Origin: Tetramitus jugosus
Taxonomy: Eukaryota; Heterolobosea; Eutetramitea; Acrasida; Vahlkampfiidae
Assembly (NCBI GenBank): GCA_937625935.1
Contig: OW569355.1
Location: 372,001-436,000, forward strand
DNA: 64,000 nt
Direction of reading: 5' to 3'
The translations under genes and the position numbers were made by a program. The notes under the pieces are model-generated. The model was not told the DNA's origin. It worked only from the letters and a program-made list of their open reading frames with translations, and did not search any database. Shown piece after piece: positions 41,454 through 52,941 of the stretch (position 1 is its first letter; the number at the start of each line of letters is the position of its first letter).

Positions 41454-41880
41454 TTAGCGAGTGGTCATTCCAAATAGAGCTGTTGAATTGGATTCACAGT
41501 GGTCAACTACTTTTTGAATAAAAGAATGATCTCGTTTTCTGTCATGCCAAGTCAGTGTTCGAAGTTTCTTCATCCAGAGTAATGCTTCCTCTGTGATTGA
41601 TTCTTGGTCGCATTCATTCATTGTAAGTGTGTGAATACTAGCCAAATGAGGAAAAGCATTGTCTGTGATTTGCTTGCAACCAGACATGTTGAGTGTATGA
41701 ATGCCAGTCAAATGACGAGATGCATCGTCTGTGATATGTTTGCAACAACTCATAACGAGCGTGTGAATACCAACCAAATGTGAAATTGCACTACAGATTA
41801 CAGATTCTGGCAATAATCCATCCGGAGTGTGTGGATACCAGTCAAATGATGGAATGCACATCCATGAATTTTCTTAGTGT
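41454..41880 (-). pseudogene. Fragment of a leucine-rich-repeat gene with a frameshift
   Basis: The main open frame (41861-41454, 135 codons) holds repeats of about 22 residues with the shape HLxGIHTLxMSxCKxITDxA (SHLVGIHTLVMSCCKHITDD, RHLTGIHTLNMSGCKQITDN, PHLASIHTLTMNECDQ). Its first 20 residues (PSFDWYPHTPDG) do not fit, but the next frame over the same bases reads GCAFHHLTGIHTLRMDYC, another perfect repeat. A frameshift near 41806 therefore separates repeats one and two. No F-box or other start domain is left upstream. I read it as the 3' remnant of a larger LRR gene. A short expressed LRR protein is the alternative. Confidence 0.6.
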
Positions 41881-41924
41881 TCTCGGCTCAACAAGATAAA
41901 AACATTTCTTTTTTGTTTTGCTGT

Positions 41925-43055
41925 TTATAGTCCAAGAAACATGTCATCGTTACTGGCGTCATCATGAGTCACTTGTTGCGAACACATGTGATCAAACTGA
42001 CTGAGCGAACCACCTTCATCGCCACTCGTTGTTTGACTACCACTCAACTGCACTGTGCTCTGTAGCTTACCACTAGGACTACCAAACTTATTGGTGATCT
42101 TCTTTACGAGCTGATGAGGGACAGCAGTAGCAGTAGCTCCTCTCTTTTGGTGGTTGTTGTTGTCCATTTTCTTTTTCTTCATGGGTGGTGACATGGGCTT
42201 TTGAAATTCAAATTCATCTTCTCCGTCGTCATCATAATCATTCGCTAACGTGGTAAATGTACCGGGTGTGATTGTCTTGCTTTTTTGTTGTTGTTGTTGT
42301 TGCACATGAGATGACTGAGATGATGATTGTGAATTATTGTCTTCATTATTCGCAGCATGTTTCTTGTTCTTGTTCCTATTCTTTTTCCTCTTTTTGCGAC
42401 TATTGTTCTCTTGACTTGTTGGTTGACTATTGTTGTTGCTACTACTAGTACTACTAGTAGTAGTACCTCCAATCATTGTATTGTTCGATTGCATAGTCAA
42501 TGAGAAACCACTCGACGAAGAAGTTGTTGTCGCTGCTACTGTCGCTGCTGGAGCAGAAGCATTGTTGAGCTTTGATTGTGGTGTAGCCAAATCTCTCAAT
42601 CTTCTCTTGTTGTTCGCATTCAACTGTGATTGTGATTGTTGCAACAATGTTGATGATTCATCCTGTGAATAATTTTGTGATTCTTGTTGTTGTTGAGATG
42701 CTCCTCCTACTTTTTGATTCTTTTTCTTCTTTTGATTTGCTTGTTGTTGTTGTTGAGTGAAAATGTTTGATGTTGTTGTTGCTTTTGTTGCAGTGAGAGG
42801 TGATTCTTCAATCATTGTTGTTTTCGTAGCTGCTGCGACTGTTGTTGCTGCTGTAGCTGCAGTTGTAGATTGTTGTTTGAACCGTTGTTGTTGTTGTTTG
42901 ACGACATTGGAGGGAGTAGTTGATGTGGTCGTAGAGGTGGTAGGCAAGAATGATGACGGAACAACAAAAGTATGAGAAGATGCCACGACGGTACTGTCGA
43001 ATGATAAGAGTGGTATCGTGTTCGAGTAGAGCAATTGTGATATTTTGGCTTGCAT
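41925..43055 (-). CDS. Low-complexity Gln/Thr/Ser/Asn-rich protein
   Basis: 376 residues from ATG 43055; the frame is open further up to 43160, but only from a TTG. The protein starts MQAKISQLLYSNTIPLL and is then dominated by Thr, Gln, Ser, Ala and Asn runs, with basic islands (SRKKRKKNRNKNKK, MKKKKMDNN) that look like nuclear signals. The C-terminus is acidic with a short motif, DASNDDMFLGL. No folded domain is recognised. Low complexity makes antisense frames open as well, so coding status is a little less sure than for neighbours. Confidence 0.6.
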   Translation of the reverse strand: MQAKISQLLYSNTIPLLSFDSTVVASSHTFVVPSSFLPTTSTTTSTTPSNVVKQQQQRFKQQSTTAATAATTVAAATKTTMIEESPLTATKATTTSNIFTQQQQQANQKKKKNQKVGGASQQQQESQNYSQDESSTLLQQSQSQLNANNKRRLRDLATPQSKLNNASAPAATVAATTTSSSSGFSLTMQSNNTMIGGTTTSSTSSSNNNSQPTSQENNSRKKRKKNRNKNKKHAANNEDNNSQSSSQSSHVQQQQQQKSKTITPGTFTTLANDYDDDGEDEFEFQKPMSPPMKKKKMDNNNHQKRGATATAVPHQLVKKITNKFGSPSGKLQSTVQLSGSQTTSGDEGGSLSQFDHMCSQQVTHDDASNDDMFLGL

Positions 43056-43245
43056 TTTTCGTTGTTTGGTTTTGATTGTCGGCGGTTTGGCGGATTTTTT
43101 TTGGTTCTCATTTTCCAATAAAAACTGGAGTAAATTCCGGTTATTTTTTCGCGACCCCAAGTTTCGAATACAACCGACTGAAAATCAGAATAAAAATTGG
43201 GCGCGTTCATGGTGGTGACCTACTTTTATTATGGGTTGTCACCCC

Positions 43246-45004
43246 TTAGGAGCTGAATAAGACAACTGAGTTGATATGTTCATTCCTCATCACCTCGAAT
43301 ATACAGTTTGCATAGGCATAAAATCGTGTGCCTCCAAATGGATTGCTTGCACTGGTAGCATCATTTACAAGTGGTTTGCTGCATTGCTCATCCTTCAAAT
43401 ACTCTTGAACCTGAGAGTACTTGGTATCTGCTGTTATCACCTCGTGCTTGTGCTTTAAGACAGATGCTGATTTGCCGAATTGCTCCACTTGGATTTTAAA
43501 GTTGCACTTGACATAGATGTTAAAGTCTTTGCTGCCAGGGAAATTAGTGTGCAAAATAATCTTTTGTACCATGTGTGTCTGTCCATTGAACATGATATCG
43601 AATCCCAAATGGAAGTAATTGTAAAAGTAATCGACAGCAGTGAGCGATTGACCATTTCCACCATTTACATCATCTGCCAACTCAACAATCACATTTGCGC
43701 TGTTGCTGCTGCTATTGTTGTTATTAGCGGCAGAGCCATTCTTGCCTGTTGCACTGTCTGTGTTGGTAGTGTCAGCGAGTCGATTGCTGCCAATGTTGAT
43801 ACTGTGAGTCTTCTTTGGCCTAATGGCATGAATCCTCAGTTTATCATGCTTCTTGTAGTGTATGTGATTGGGTGCGCCGAGAGCCATCAACACATCCTGT
43901 ACCGTATCACCAAAACGCACAGATTTAGCAATAGAGGCACCACTACCACTCGTGGTAGTGGTCGTGCTGCTGTTGTTGTTGTTAGAGCTCAAACCATGGT
44001 GATTGTCATCATTGTTGCTCACAGTGATTCCCTGACCGACTTGTACATGAACACACCTTGTAATGGTTTCTTGATAACTGTCATGGTCAAACTCGTGAGG
44101 CAAATTTGGATTCTTGAAATCATGACCATTGTAAACATAGGCGTTCGTAGCAATAGGTGTTGTTCCATTGGAGAACTCCATGGGCATTGTCATTTCACCA
44201 CTTTGCTGTTCTTGTTGCTCTTGTTGCTTGTGAAACATTTCGGCAAACATGGGTGGAATCGGAAAGACAAACGTTATGCCAGGATACGACAAGTAATAAT
44301 TACTGGTCAATGGGTCAAAGAAGCCAGGATACGTCGGTCCAAACACTTGATAAATCCTATACATTGATTTAAATTGTTAGATAACTATGTTCAACATACA
44401 CACACACATACCTCGGAAGAAAAAACAATCAACAAAATACGACGTACTTTACAAATGTTGTCTCATCGTCATTGTGATGAAATCCACTAAACTTTGTTCC
44501 ATAATAAAACAAATTCAACTGATTCACATAATTCATCTCAATCATCTTCAATCGCTGTGATTTGCTCTCGAATCTCAACACGATTCCATCGTCGACCAAT
44601 CGAAGCACCAAATCGGATCTCAATGGATGACTCTGATCATATATCACTTCAATTTTATTACTGCCCAATGATGTTGATGACGATGATATGGATCCTACGT
44701 GATTGTTTTTTGTATTTGCACTATTAGTATTATTGTTCATTTGAATGTTGTTGTTTGTATGTACATGATTATTTACAACAGTGGGATTATTTGGATGGAT
44801 GGACATGTTGTTCGTGGTGGTTGTTGTTGTTGTTGTTGTTGTTGCGGGAGTGGGAGTTGGATAATGCACAATTTGTGTTGTTCGATGGTTGAGGATAAGA
44901 TTTTGAATACGGAATGATTCTTGTTGCAGGTATTGAATGGCTTCAGAGATGGACATGCCCAGTCGGAATGGACCTACATGAACACCTGGTTTAACATCCA
45001 ACAT
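43246..45004 (-). CDS. PHAF1: Phagosome assembly factor 1 (UPF0183 family)
   Basis: Two exons, 45004-44448 and 44356-43246, over a 91-nt intron (GTACGT...TATAG), give 555 residues. The family blocks are clear: LGMSISEAIQYLQQ near the start, HPLRSDLVLRLVDDGIVLRF, IYQVFGPTYPGFFDP across the junction, VRFGDTVQDVLMALGAPNH, DYFYNYFHLGFDIMFNGQTH, KIILHTNFPGSKDFNIY, and finally NPFGGTRFYAYANCIFEVMR. Human PHAF1 is about 422 residues. The surplus here is Asn/Thr/His/Ser-rich inserts, including a Thr run encoded by a GTT/AAC-type repeat (about 44820-44845). PHAF1 acts with autophagy and phagosome membranes, which fits a bacterivorous amoeba. The start is supported by family similarity from the first residues. 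Confidence 0.92.
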
Positions 45005-45016
45005 CAGTACAGTATT

Positions 45017-46262
45017 ATGCGTGAGTGCGTGCGGTTTTTTTATTCGTTGTTGGTTTTATTTTTTGTTGTTTTGTTTTTTGGTGTCGGCCAAAAACAGTTC
45101 CGAACACAAAAATAGATGACGACTTCCCGCCTTTGGCTCATTTACAGAGCTCATCATCCTCGAGGTGTAAGCTCATTAGGAACTTTGAGAACGAAATCAA
45201 CGAGGGATATGCTTTATGGATGAAGTTCGCGAGTAACAAGACAAGTAACGTAGCTTCTCCTCCTACTCCCAAACGATCGGAGTCTTCATTGTTTCGAGAT
45301 CTGGTGCTCTTTACATCTGAACTAGCATCGGATCTCAAACTCTCAACAAAAGTTGCATCTCATCCTTCCAATTCTCTTCCATCCTCGATATCGAACAGAA
45401 AATCCCCCAGTAATATTCAGAGTAGCGATAATGATCGTCGAAAAGCTTACAAGAAGCTTCCAACGGACAGTATCTTAACGAGTTTTGAAAGTGATAATGA
45501 AGAAGACAATTCTTTCTTGAGTGTTTCAAGTAAAGATGTAAATAAGCACGATGATGAGTATGGAGGAATACCCATTGTTCATGATAAGAAACAGTTATCT
45601 CCAAACATGGACTTGAGCGATTTGGATGACATTTTGAACACATTAGACTCGCCTCGGAGTAGAGCTGCGAGCAGAAACTCCCTTCATTCCCAGGGTCATG
45701 TTTCGAAGGATGACGAATATGTTTTGACTCGGTCAAATAGTCGAAGGACCATGGAAGCTCTCCTTACAGTAAAAGCACCATCTTCTCTACCGAGCTCTCC
45801 ATTCTTAAGACGAAATACTGTGGCCACACCTCATCATAGCCATTATACATACCGAGGGTCGGGTTCGATTGACAGAGAATTAAAATGTTCGTCAGTGTAT
45901 ATTGGTGGAGCATCTGTTTCAACAGGGCGTTCAACTTTTTCTCAACAAAGGTATGTTTGATTGGTGTTCGTATCTAGCATGAAGAGAATGAATAATAACC
46001 TTGCATGAATAGGCGGTGCGACAACATGACCTGTACGAAATGTGATTACAAAGTGACAGTTTTCGATCATCACCAATGGGATGATTCTTGCTATTATCTG
46101 TTTTTCAGGAATAACTATCCAGACACTTTACAAACGAAACTACTGAAAGTTCCTGGTGTGTCTGCTTACTGCTGTCAATGTACTTGGCTGAGTGTTGACC
46201 GGTTAATTAGAACGTCTTCTGATGATAATCTACACTGGGTATGCAGCGGTCACACTTCCTAA
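45017..46262 (+). CDS. CFAP418: Cilia- and flagella-associated protein CFAP418 (C8orf37)
   Basis: Exons 45017-45020, 45116-45950 and 46013-46262 (introns 95 and 62 nt; donors GTGAGT and GTATGT) give about 362 residues. The C-terminal domain matches CFAP418: CSSVYIGGASVSTGRSTFS, then RRCDNMTCTKCDYKVTVFDH, WDDSCYYLFFRNNYPDTL, YCCQCTWLSVDRLI and HWVCSGH, with the conserved Cys pairs. DLSDLDDILNTLDS matches the acidic helix of the animal protein. The rest is Ser-rich and disordered, so the protein is longer than the human 207 residues. The four-base first exon (ATG C, phase 1) is inferred: downstream of it the frame is T-rich and intron-like and no other ATG fits. CFAP418 is linked to cilia and photoreceptors in animals. 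Confidence 0.85.
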
Positions 46263-46308
46263 ATTTATAAACTATTGTATTTATGAGACATTTATGTATT
46301 ATTATCGC

Positions 46309-48295
46309 TTACTCGTTCAATGCGTCAATGATTTTGTTGAGCTCCTCAGTAAGAGCGTCGTATTCCTTTTCCAATGGTTGGATGGTCTTGGCGACTTCGG
46401 ATGTGGACTTTGACGAGGAAAGACCTGCTTTCTTTGTAGTAGCAAGTCTTTGCAAGGAAGCAAGCTTGTTACTTTCAACCTTCAAAGCCTCTACAATCTT
46501 ACTGGCTGGTTCTTGTACATTCAAGTCTCTCAACTTCTTCACAATAACATTGATTTCTTCGATCAATCTGTCTCTGGTGCCTGAAACATTCTTAAGGGCG
46601 CTTTCAAAGGCAGTAGAGTTGGCATCACGAATCTTCTGCACACCACTCTCCAAAGAAGAATACAAGGAGTTGATTTGCATTTGCTTCTCAATATATAGCT
46701 CAACAAGCTCGGCGCTTTCCAATTCTCTTTCTTCAGCAATTTGAGCCTCACTCTTCTGAATAGTCAAATCAACTCTTACGTAAATCATGATAAATAGGCA
46801 GAATGCGAACAAACCACCAATCACCAACAATGGTTCATGCAAGATAGATGTAGAAGCGAATCTATAAGTAACGATAACATCTTGGTTGTGCTCAGGAACC
46901 AGTCTAGTCTTCTTCAACACAACAACTGTTCTTCCAGTTGTATCCAAATAAGTCTTCAAGATTTCTCTGGATTCGGATTCAACTTCAAATGGCGGAACAA
47001 CCTTAACATCCTGTGCGCCCTCAGGGATCACAATCTTCAAAGTCAAATCGTCAACAGGAGCAAAATCAAAAGGCACAGAGAACTTGGTCTTCAATTGATA
47101 CAAATCTCCCTTTGTGCTCAAGAACGGATGAGTTGGCAAATTGTAACCAATGGTGAAACGAATTCTCCAGCCACCGAACAATGGGAATCTTGGCAAAAAG
47201 TCGACTTCGACAGCCTTGGATTGTGGACGAACGGTGGATGTTGAAATGTTACCAATACGATCACGGAAGTAAATATCAGCAGCAGTAGGTGGCAACTTGG
47301 CGGTCAATGTTCTGAATGTGGCAGGTGAAGTTTGAGATGGACCCTTGGAGTACTCAGATCTGGAGAATTCACCTTCAAACTCTGCTCCACCATGTTTAAC
47401 ATCATACTGCTCCTCAACAGCAATATTACCCCAGTGAGACACTTCAACCAAACGCTCCACCTTGGACACAACAACGTATGGGTTATTGTTCTGATAGTGA
47501 ACCTTGATGGCACTAAAGGCAAATGGCTTTTGATTCATGTATGGACCATACACGACACTAGCTCCTCTCTTTTCACTTGGCTTGACACTATTGGTAAAAG
47601 ATTCAATGATAGTGGTTCCCACATCAATTGTAGTCTTTTGGGTGGAGATGGAGTATGGTGAATAAAAGTAGGCATTGTCAGAGTACAAGAGCTTTTGATT
47701 GTCTCTCTGAGAAATTTTCTTTGGGAATGGAGTTGTGATTTCATTGGCCAACACCATCAAGACTCGCAATTCAATCTTTTGCTTGGATTGAATGGCCTTC
47801 AATAGCTCAACTTCATAAAATAGGGCATCACTATGATTGTTTGTTTATCAATGAATGTGTGTTAGCAACAATATATCAAGGTTGATCGTTGTGGCGAGAA
47901 AGAGAAAAAAAAATTGATCAAAAAAAAAAGATTGTGCCATAAAAATTTTGGGTGTGAACAACACTTGACACATACGATTGGAGCTTGTCTTCGTAACCAA
48001 AGTGTGAAATCTTCAATTCTTGTCCATCTTGAGTCACCTTCAAGAATGACAAATGCTTCTTAGCAAAGTCCTTTGGCAGAGTGAGATGGAAGAAATTGGT
48101 AGGCTTCTCACCAAAATTGACCACCTTCAAAACAATGTTTTGTCGTACAATGTTTGGCTTGGTAGCATCGATCGTTCTGGTCACATCATCGATCGTTAAG
48201 CTGTTGTACACGTTGTTAGCACCACTTGTAGCAACAATAGTGGAGATCAAGAAAAATAACAGGAGACAAGAAAGAATGAAAGCTTGTTTGATCAT
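46309..48295 (-). CDS. RPN1: Ribophorin I, oligosaccharyltransferase subunit
   Basis: Two exons, 48295-47976 and 47830-46309, joined over a 145-nt intron, give 613 residues (human about 607). It is a subunit of the ER oligosaccharyltransferase that moves glycan from dolichol to Asn. A signal peptide is visible (IKQAFILSCLLLFFLIS), followed by the lumenal domain with family blocks (NFFHLTLPKDFAKKHLSFL, VSHWGNIAVEEQYDVKHGGA, PRFPLFGGWRIRFTIGYNLP), one membrane helix (PLLVIGGLFAFCLFIMIYV, about 415-435), and a cytosolic helical tail. The frame extends to a GTG at 48310, so ATG 48295 was chosen to place the signal peptide first. Convergent with CFAP418, 46 bp between stops. Confidence 0.95.
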
Positions 48296-48479
48296 GATCT
48301 CTCCCCACACAAAATTTTTGATTTTTTGGATTGTTGTTTTTTCTTCTCTTTGTTGTCATCCCAAGCGGAGAAAAGTTCGATCTTGTTGTTTACACCAAAG
48401 ATCGGAGTTGGATCTTCCCTCTCAAATTTGTTTACCTTTACCGCCTTTGACGTTTCTTCTGCCCAATAGAGTTACGAAA

Positions 48480-51400
48480 ATGTCGAGTGCTAGGTATGAT
48501 ATCGAAGCCATCAAGGTATGCTTCATCCCTTTCTTCCTAGAGTTATTATCTGAACCAGAACTCACCTCATATCGATAGGAACGAATAGCTAGACAGAGAC
48601 AGGCACTGCTCACCGAGTACAAGAATCCTTTAGGAACAACCTTAAGCTCCCAAATCAACTATTCTGACCACAAAAACAATTCTCAATCATTCATCACTAC
48701 GATTGTTACGAAGAATGAAACGGTTACTAGGAAGTATCTGAATGAGAGCCAAGGGTCCCAGCTCTCTCATCCAACGACTCATAATTCGAATACTAACACC
48801 TCTAAACAATACTTAAACAATGAATCTGTGATTGATAAGGACTCTCTTCACCTTAACGTCTCCAAGATTCTGCCTCGATTCCCTGGAGATGAAGATGAGG
48901 ATCACTCGGTTGATGACGATGAACAGATGAGTTCAAATGATGATATCTCTCCTATTCCTAAAGAAGAAAGAGCGTATAACAACCCAACAAGGACTCTAGT
49001 CGAGTCTGAGAAACAACTATTTTCTGTTTCGGATGCACACACGAATGTACACTCATCAATCGACAAGGTACCGACGAGAGAAGATCAGAATGAAACACAT
49101 TCATCTTCAAATCGCATACGGCAAAAGTATAATTTATCGAGATCCTCTTCAGATATGATTCAAGAATCAAAATTAACTAGTGTCAGGCCTTCTCAACATG
49201 CACATGGTGATGACGACGAACAGGAGGTTAACCAAGAAGGAAACTCCTATGAAGATCCGGACGTGAACACTGACGAAATGTTGGAAGAAAACCCAATAAT
49301 GTTGGACCAAGTCCCAGCTGACCCCGAGTATAATTTCTCTATGACCGACAAAATTAAATTGAAGCAGGAACGCTTAAACGAAGCCATTAGTCAAGCTAAG
49401 AAGATTGAGAGAGCAATCGAATTGAGTGAACAAAAAGAGGAAGAGCTAAAGAAGGAGCGATTAAGAGAAGTTGAATCTCAGAAAATTAAACTTCATCAAA
49501 TGAACCTTGAAGTTGAACAACTGAAGGATCGGTTAGAAGTTCTACGAACTGAAAGCGACGAGCTTCATTCCCATATGAACTCTGAAGAGAAACAATACTT
49601 TGATCAATTGGGTGGAATAGAGAGAAGAAAAGGTTCCACTCACAGAGAACTGGATGCTATTACCAGCAACTTCAACAAAGAGGTTGAGCAGAAAGAAGTG
49701 AATCACCATTTATTCGAAATGGAGATGGATGAATTGAAAAAGAAGGTTGAAATCCTAGGAAACAAAGAAAAGGAAAAGAGAAAGGAGATCGAAGCAAAAG
49801 AACGAGTAATAGAATTATTGAAACAAGAAGAATCGGCTACGATGGCCTTGTTAGAGGAATATGATTCTGAAGATCTTCCTTCAGAATTACAATCATACAT
49901 GAACAAATTAAAGTCTTTCCAAAAAGAGAAAACAGATCTGGTATTGGAACTGGAAAAGTATAGAAGATTGTATCCACTAGAGGTTTCCCTCGTGGAAAAA
50001 CAAGAGGAATATGATTCGGTTACCTCCAATCTTACGAACTTAAAACACCACTTTATAGATCGTAGAAAACAAATCCAAATATCCATCGATGAAATGCAAA
50101 AACAACTGTGGAGAGAAGAGGAAGAAAATGAAAGATTTCGAAAAGAGTTTAATGATTATCGAAAGAGAGAAGAAGAAGCAATTTATAGTGAAAAACGAAA
50201 AATAGATGCTGCTAGACGAGTCATTGATATTAACGCAGAAGAATTGAGACAACAAGAGGAAGTAGTTGAGAGAGCCAAGCATTCGTATGAAGAGTATGCT
50301 GAGCAAATGACCCTGCAAATTAGATTACTTGACCTCGAAATTAAAGGTGTTGATGACAAGATCATCGAATTAACCCGGACCAAGATAGAAAAGTCTGGTT
50401 CATTGTTCAAGAGATTTGTTGAGTCCATCGAGGAGTATGAATCGACCAAAAAGGGAGTTGAAACAAACACATGCCTCTCAGAGTTAGAGATGAGAACTGA
50501 TGCATCTGATGATTTAATAGAAATGTGTGAAGAACTTCAACCGATCATGATTGAATCCCCAGTGATGAAAGTAATAGATTCATTGGATAACAGTTTGATC
50601 ACTATTCTCCAAATGCATTACCCTGATATCCAAGAGAAAGAAGGAATACTCCAAGAAGTTCTTAGTAATGGAGATGAGAGTCAACGCACTGTAAGAACTC
50701 TCTCAGATGAAATTCATCACCTTCAAAACCGTATCTTAATCACTTTCAAAGAAACCCTATTTAACTATACCATCGACGCAGTAGAGAATAGTGACACGTT
50801 TGATGTCCACGAGAAATCTTTGCACCTCATGGACAATGCATCACTCTTCCCGGAGATGAAGCAAAAAATTCAAATCGAAATGAACGAGTTGAACGAGAAG
50901 AAGAAATATATCGTCGATATCATCATGCAGTTTGACAACCATAATCTCGAAAAATCTATTCAACTTCAAGTATTTTCGCAGTGGAGATCGATCTTAATAT
51001 CGCAACATGAAACTAAATTTTCTGTGCTAACAAATGCTGAGGAGGTCATGAACCATTACCTCGAATCAATGAACAGCAAAACTCAATCCTTACGAAGAGA
51101 AATCGAGGCTGCATCTGATGTGATCCAAGTGAGTGATTGGATCGAAAGAAGCGAAAAACTGAAGACAAGAATTAATCAAGAACGACAAAGAATGAGCACA
51201 TTTGCCCAACATATCAGTGGTCTGGAAGAGCAAGTCACTTCCCTGTCATCTGAAAAGAAACAAGCAGAACAAAAATGGGATGAGTTAGTGGAACAAGAGA
51301 AAGAATTCGAGGTATCGTCTCACTTTGAACGTAACTCAATACAAGAGGATCTAGCAATTCAATACAAAGCTCAGTCTCAATCAGAAATGATCGCTGCTGG

Positions 51401-52835
51401 AGATAGATTGACCACTTTTACCAAAATAGTTAGGAAGGTACAAGAAATCTCGTCTTACTTAGAGGAAGCCAAGGAACGATCAGAGACTGATGGTACTTCT
51501 GAATTAATTATCTATTCTATCGATACTCAAACAAGGGTACAACAAGAAACCTCCCGAATTCAAGCTGATCTCCTCGACATTCAGTTAGAGTTTTCAAACC
51601 TGGTGAATGAGATGACTATAATATCAAAAGAAAAGAGAAGACTCGAAGAACAAGTACAAAACTTGATACTGGAGGAACGACAGAGTGATGACATTCAACA
51701 CCATGAAATTTTTGTGAAACAAACCAAGAAGGAACAATTGTCTGATCTCTTCTATGAATTAAGTCAGCAAGAGATACAAACACGACAAGAGTTTGACCAA
51801 CTTTCCATGACACATAAGAAGAGGATAGAAGAAAAAAGAAAAGAAATTATTAGAACAAATGCATTGTACAACCAACATAAGAAGAATATTGGTCCCATGA
51901 AATCTCAGATTGACGCTATTGAGGCTAGATTCTCTTCTGAAATATCAAAAATTCGTGGACAAAGACAGTTATTGAGACATAGATTAGATCTGAAGATCAA
52001 AGCTATTGACAACCTAAACCAAACTGTGGATCTCGGCGTACCATCAAAACAAGCATCATCTAAGCAGAAAGTAAGAAATGTTCAGAAACCACCTGAAACA
52101 GAATCAAACACCTACTTTAAGATGTACATTAAGAAGAAAGACCCTGAGCAAGAAGAAAAACAATCTTTGAGTGATCTTAACCTGATGTTTTCTCCAGTGC
52201 CTAAGGTTCACACCAAAACACCTCCCCATCCCCAGGTAGTACCGGCTCTATCCAACCCGGAGAAAGAGGATGTAGAACCTGCAGTGTTGAAGCAATCTCC
52301 TCTTCCAAGTACGAATATTTTACGTCATATTAACCGCGATGCCATTGGAAATGCAGGTTTCGAAGGAACCAATGTTGCTTATATTCGTCTCTTTGGCCCT
52401 CAAACCAAACCACTAACGGAAGAGGAAGTCCAGCATTTGATCTCTCTTACTTACTTTATGTGCAATGGTACTCTTCTGCACAAGAAAAGGGAAAAGGCCG
52501 TATCACAACAATCGGTGAAAGGGAGTTATGACATACGACACATGAGTCTATCCCCAGAACTTACGAGACTGCAGATTCGAGACAAGAAAAAGAAGGTGCC
52601 TGAGTCTTTCATAAAAATCGAGCATGTACTCAAGGTTCAAGTCGATTCGAGACCAATGTCGGACAGTCTTGCTTTCTCTCTAATATTGAAAGATAAGAAG
52701 ATCAGTTTCCTTACTTACGATGAGAATGACTTCCAAAAATGGGTGCAAGGAATTAGAATTCTTGTTGAGAACAAACTTCATCTATTTTCCTTGAAATACA
52801 ATATCAAGGACGTGCTGAATGGCCATTCGTTGTAG
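48480..52835 (+). CDS. Giant coiled-coil protein with C-terminal PH-like domain
   Basis: Exon 1 is only 12 codons (48480-48515, MSSARYDIEAIK), then a 63-nt intron (GTATGC...GATAG) and one long exon, 48579-52835, giving 1430 residues. After a disordered acidic N-terminus (about 1-260) the protein is coiled coil almost throughout (about 265-1200). The C-terminal 180 residues look like a PH-type domain: SLTYFMCNGTLLHKKREKA, LQIRDKKKKVPESFIKIEHV, then SFLTYDENDFQKWVQGIRIL as the closing helix with its Trp. PH domains bind phosphoinositides or proteins, so it may tether a filament or microtubule structure to a membrane. I do not recognise a named orthologue. An alternative start at 48828 would be a GTG, so it was rejected. 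Confidence 0.8.
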
Positions 52836-52941
52836 AGTAAAAACTCCTTGTTATCATTAGTTATTGTTTCTTCCGGCTGGTCTGAAATAACCACCAGCAC
52901 TCTCGAACAATCATTTTATTCTGAGTTGGCGTACGACTGCC

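Noticed and set aside
43480-44367. A 295-codon open frame antisense to PHAF1
   Set aside because: PHAF1 is certain on the other strand, and the antisense peptide is low-complexity without any recognisable feature.
45025-45115. A hydrophobic N-terminal segment for CFAP418 in the frame beginning at GTG 45025
   Set aside because: The run of Phe/Val/Leu codons is a T-rich intron with GTGAGT and AATAG ends, and no ATG starts that frame.
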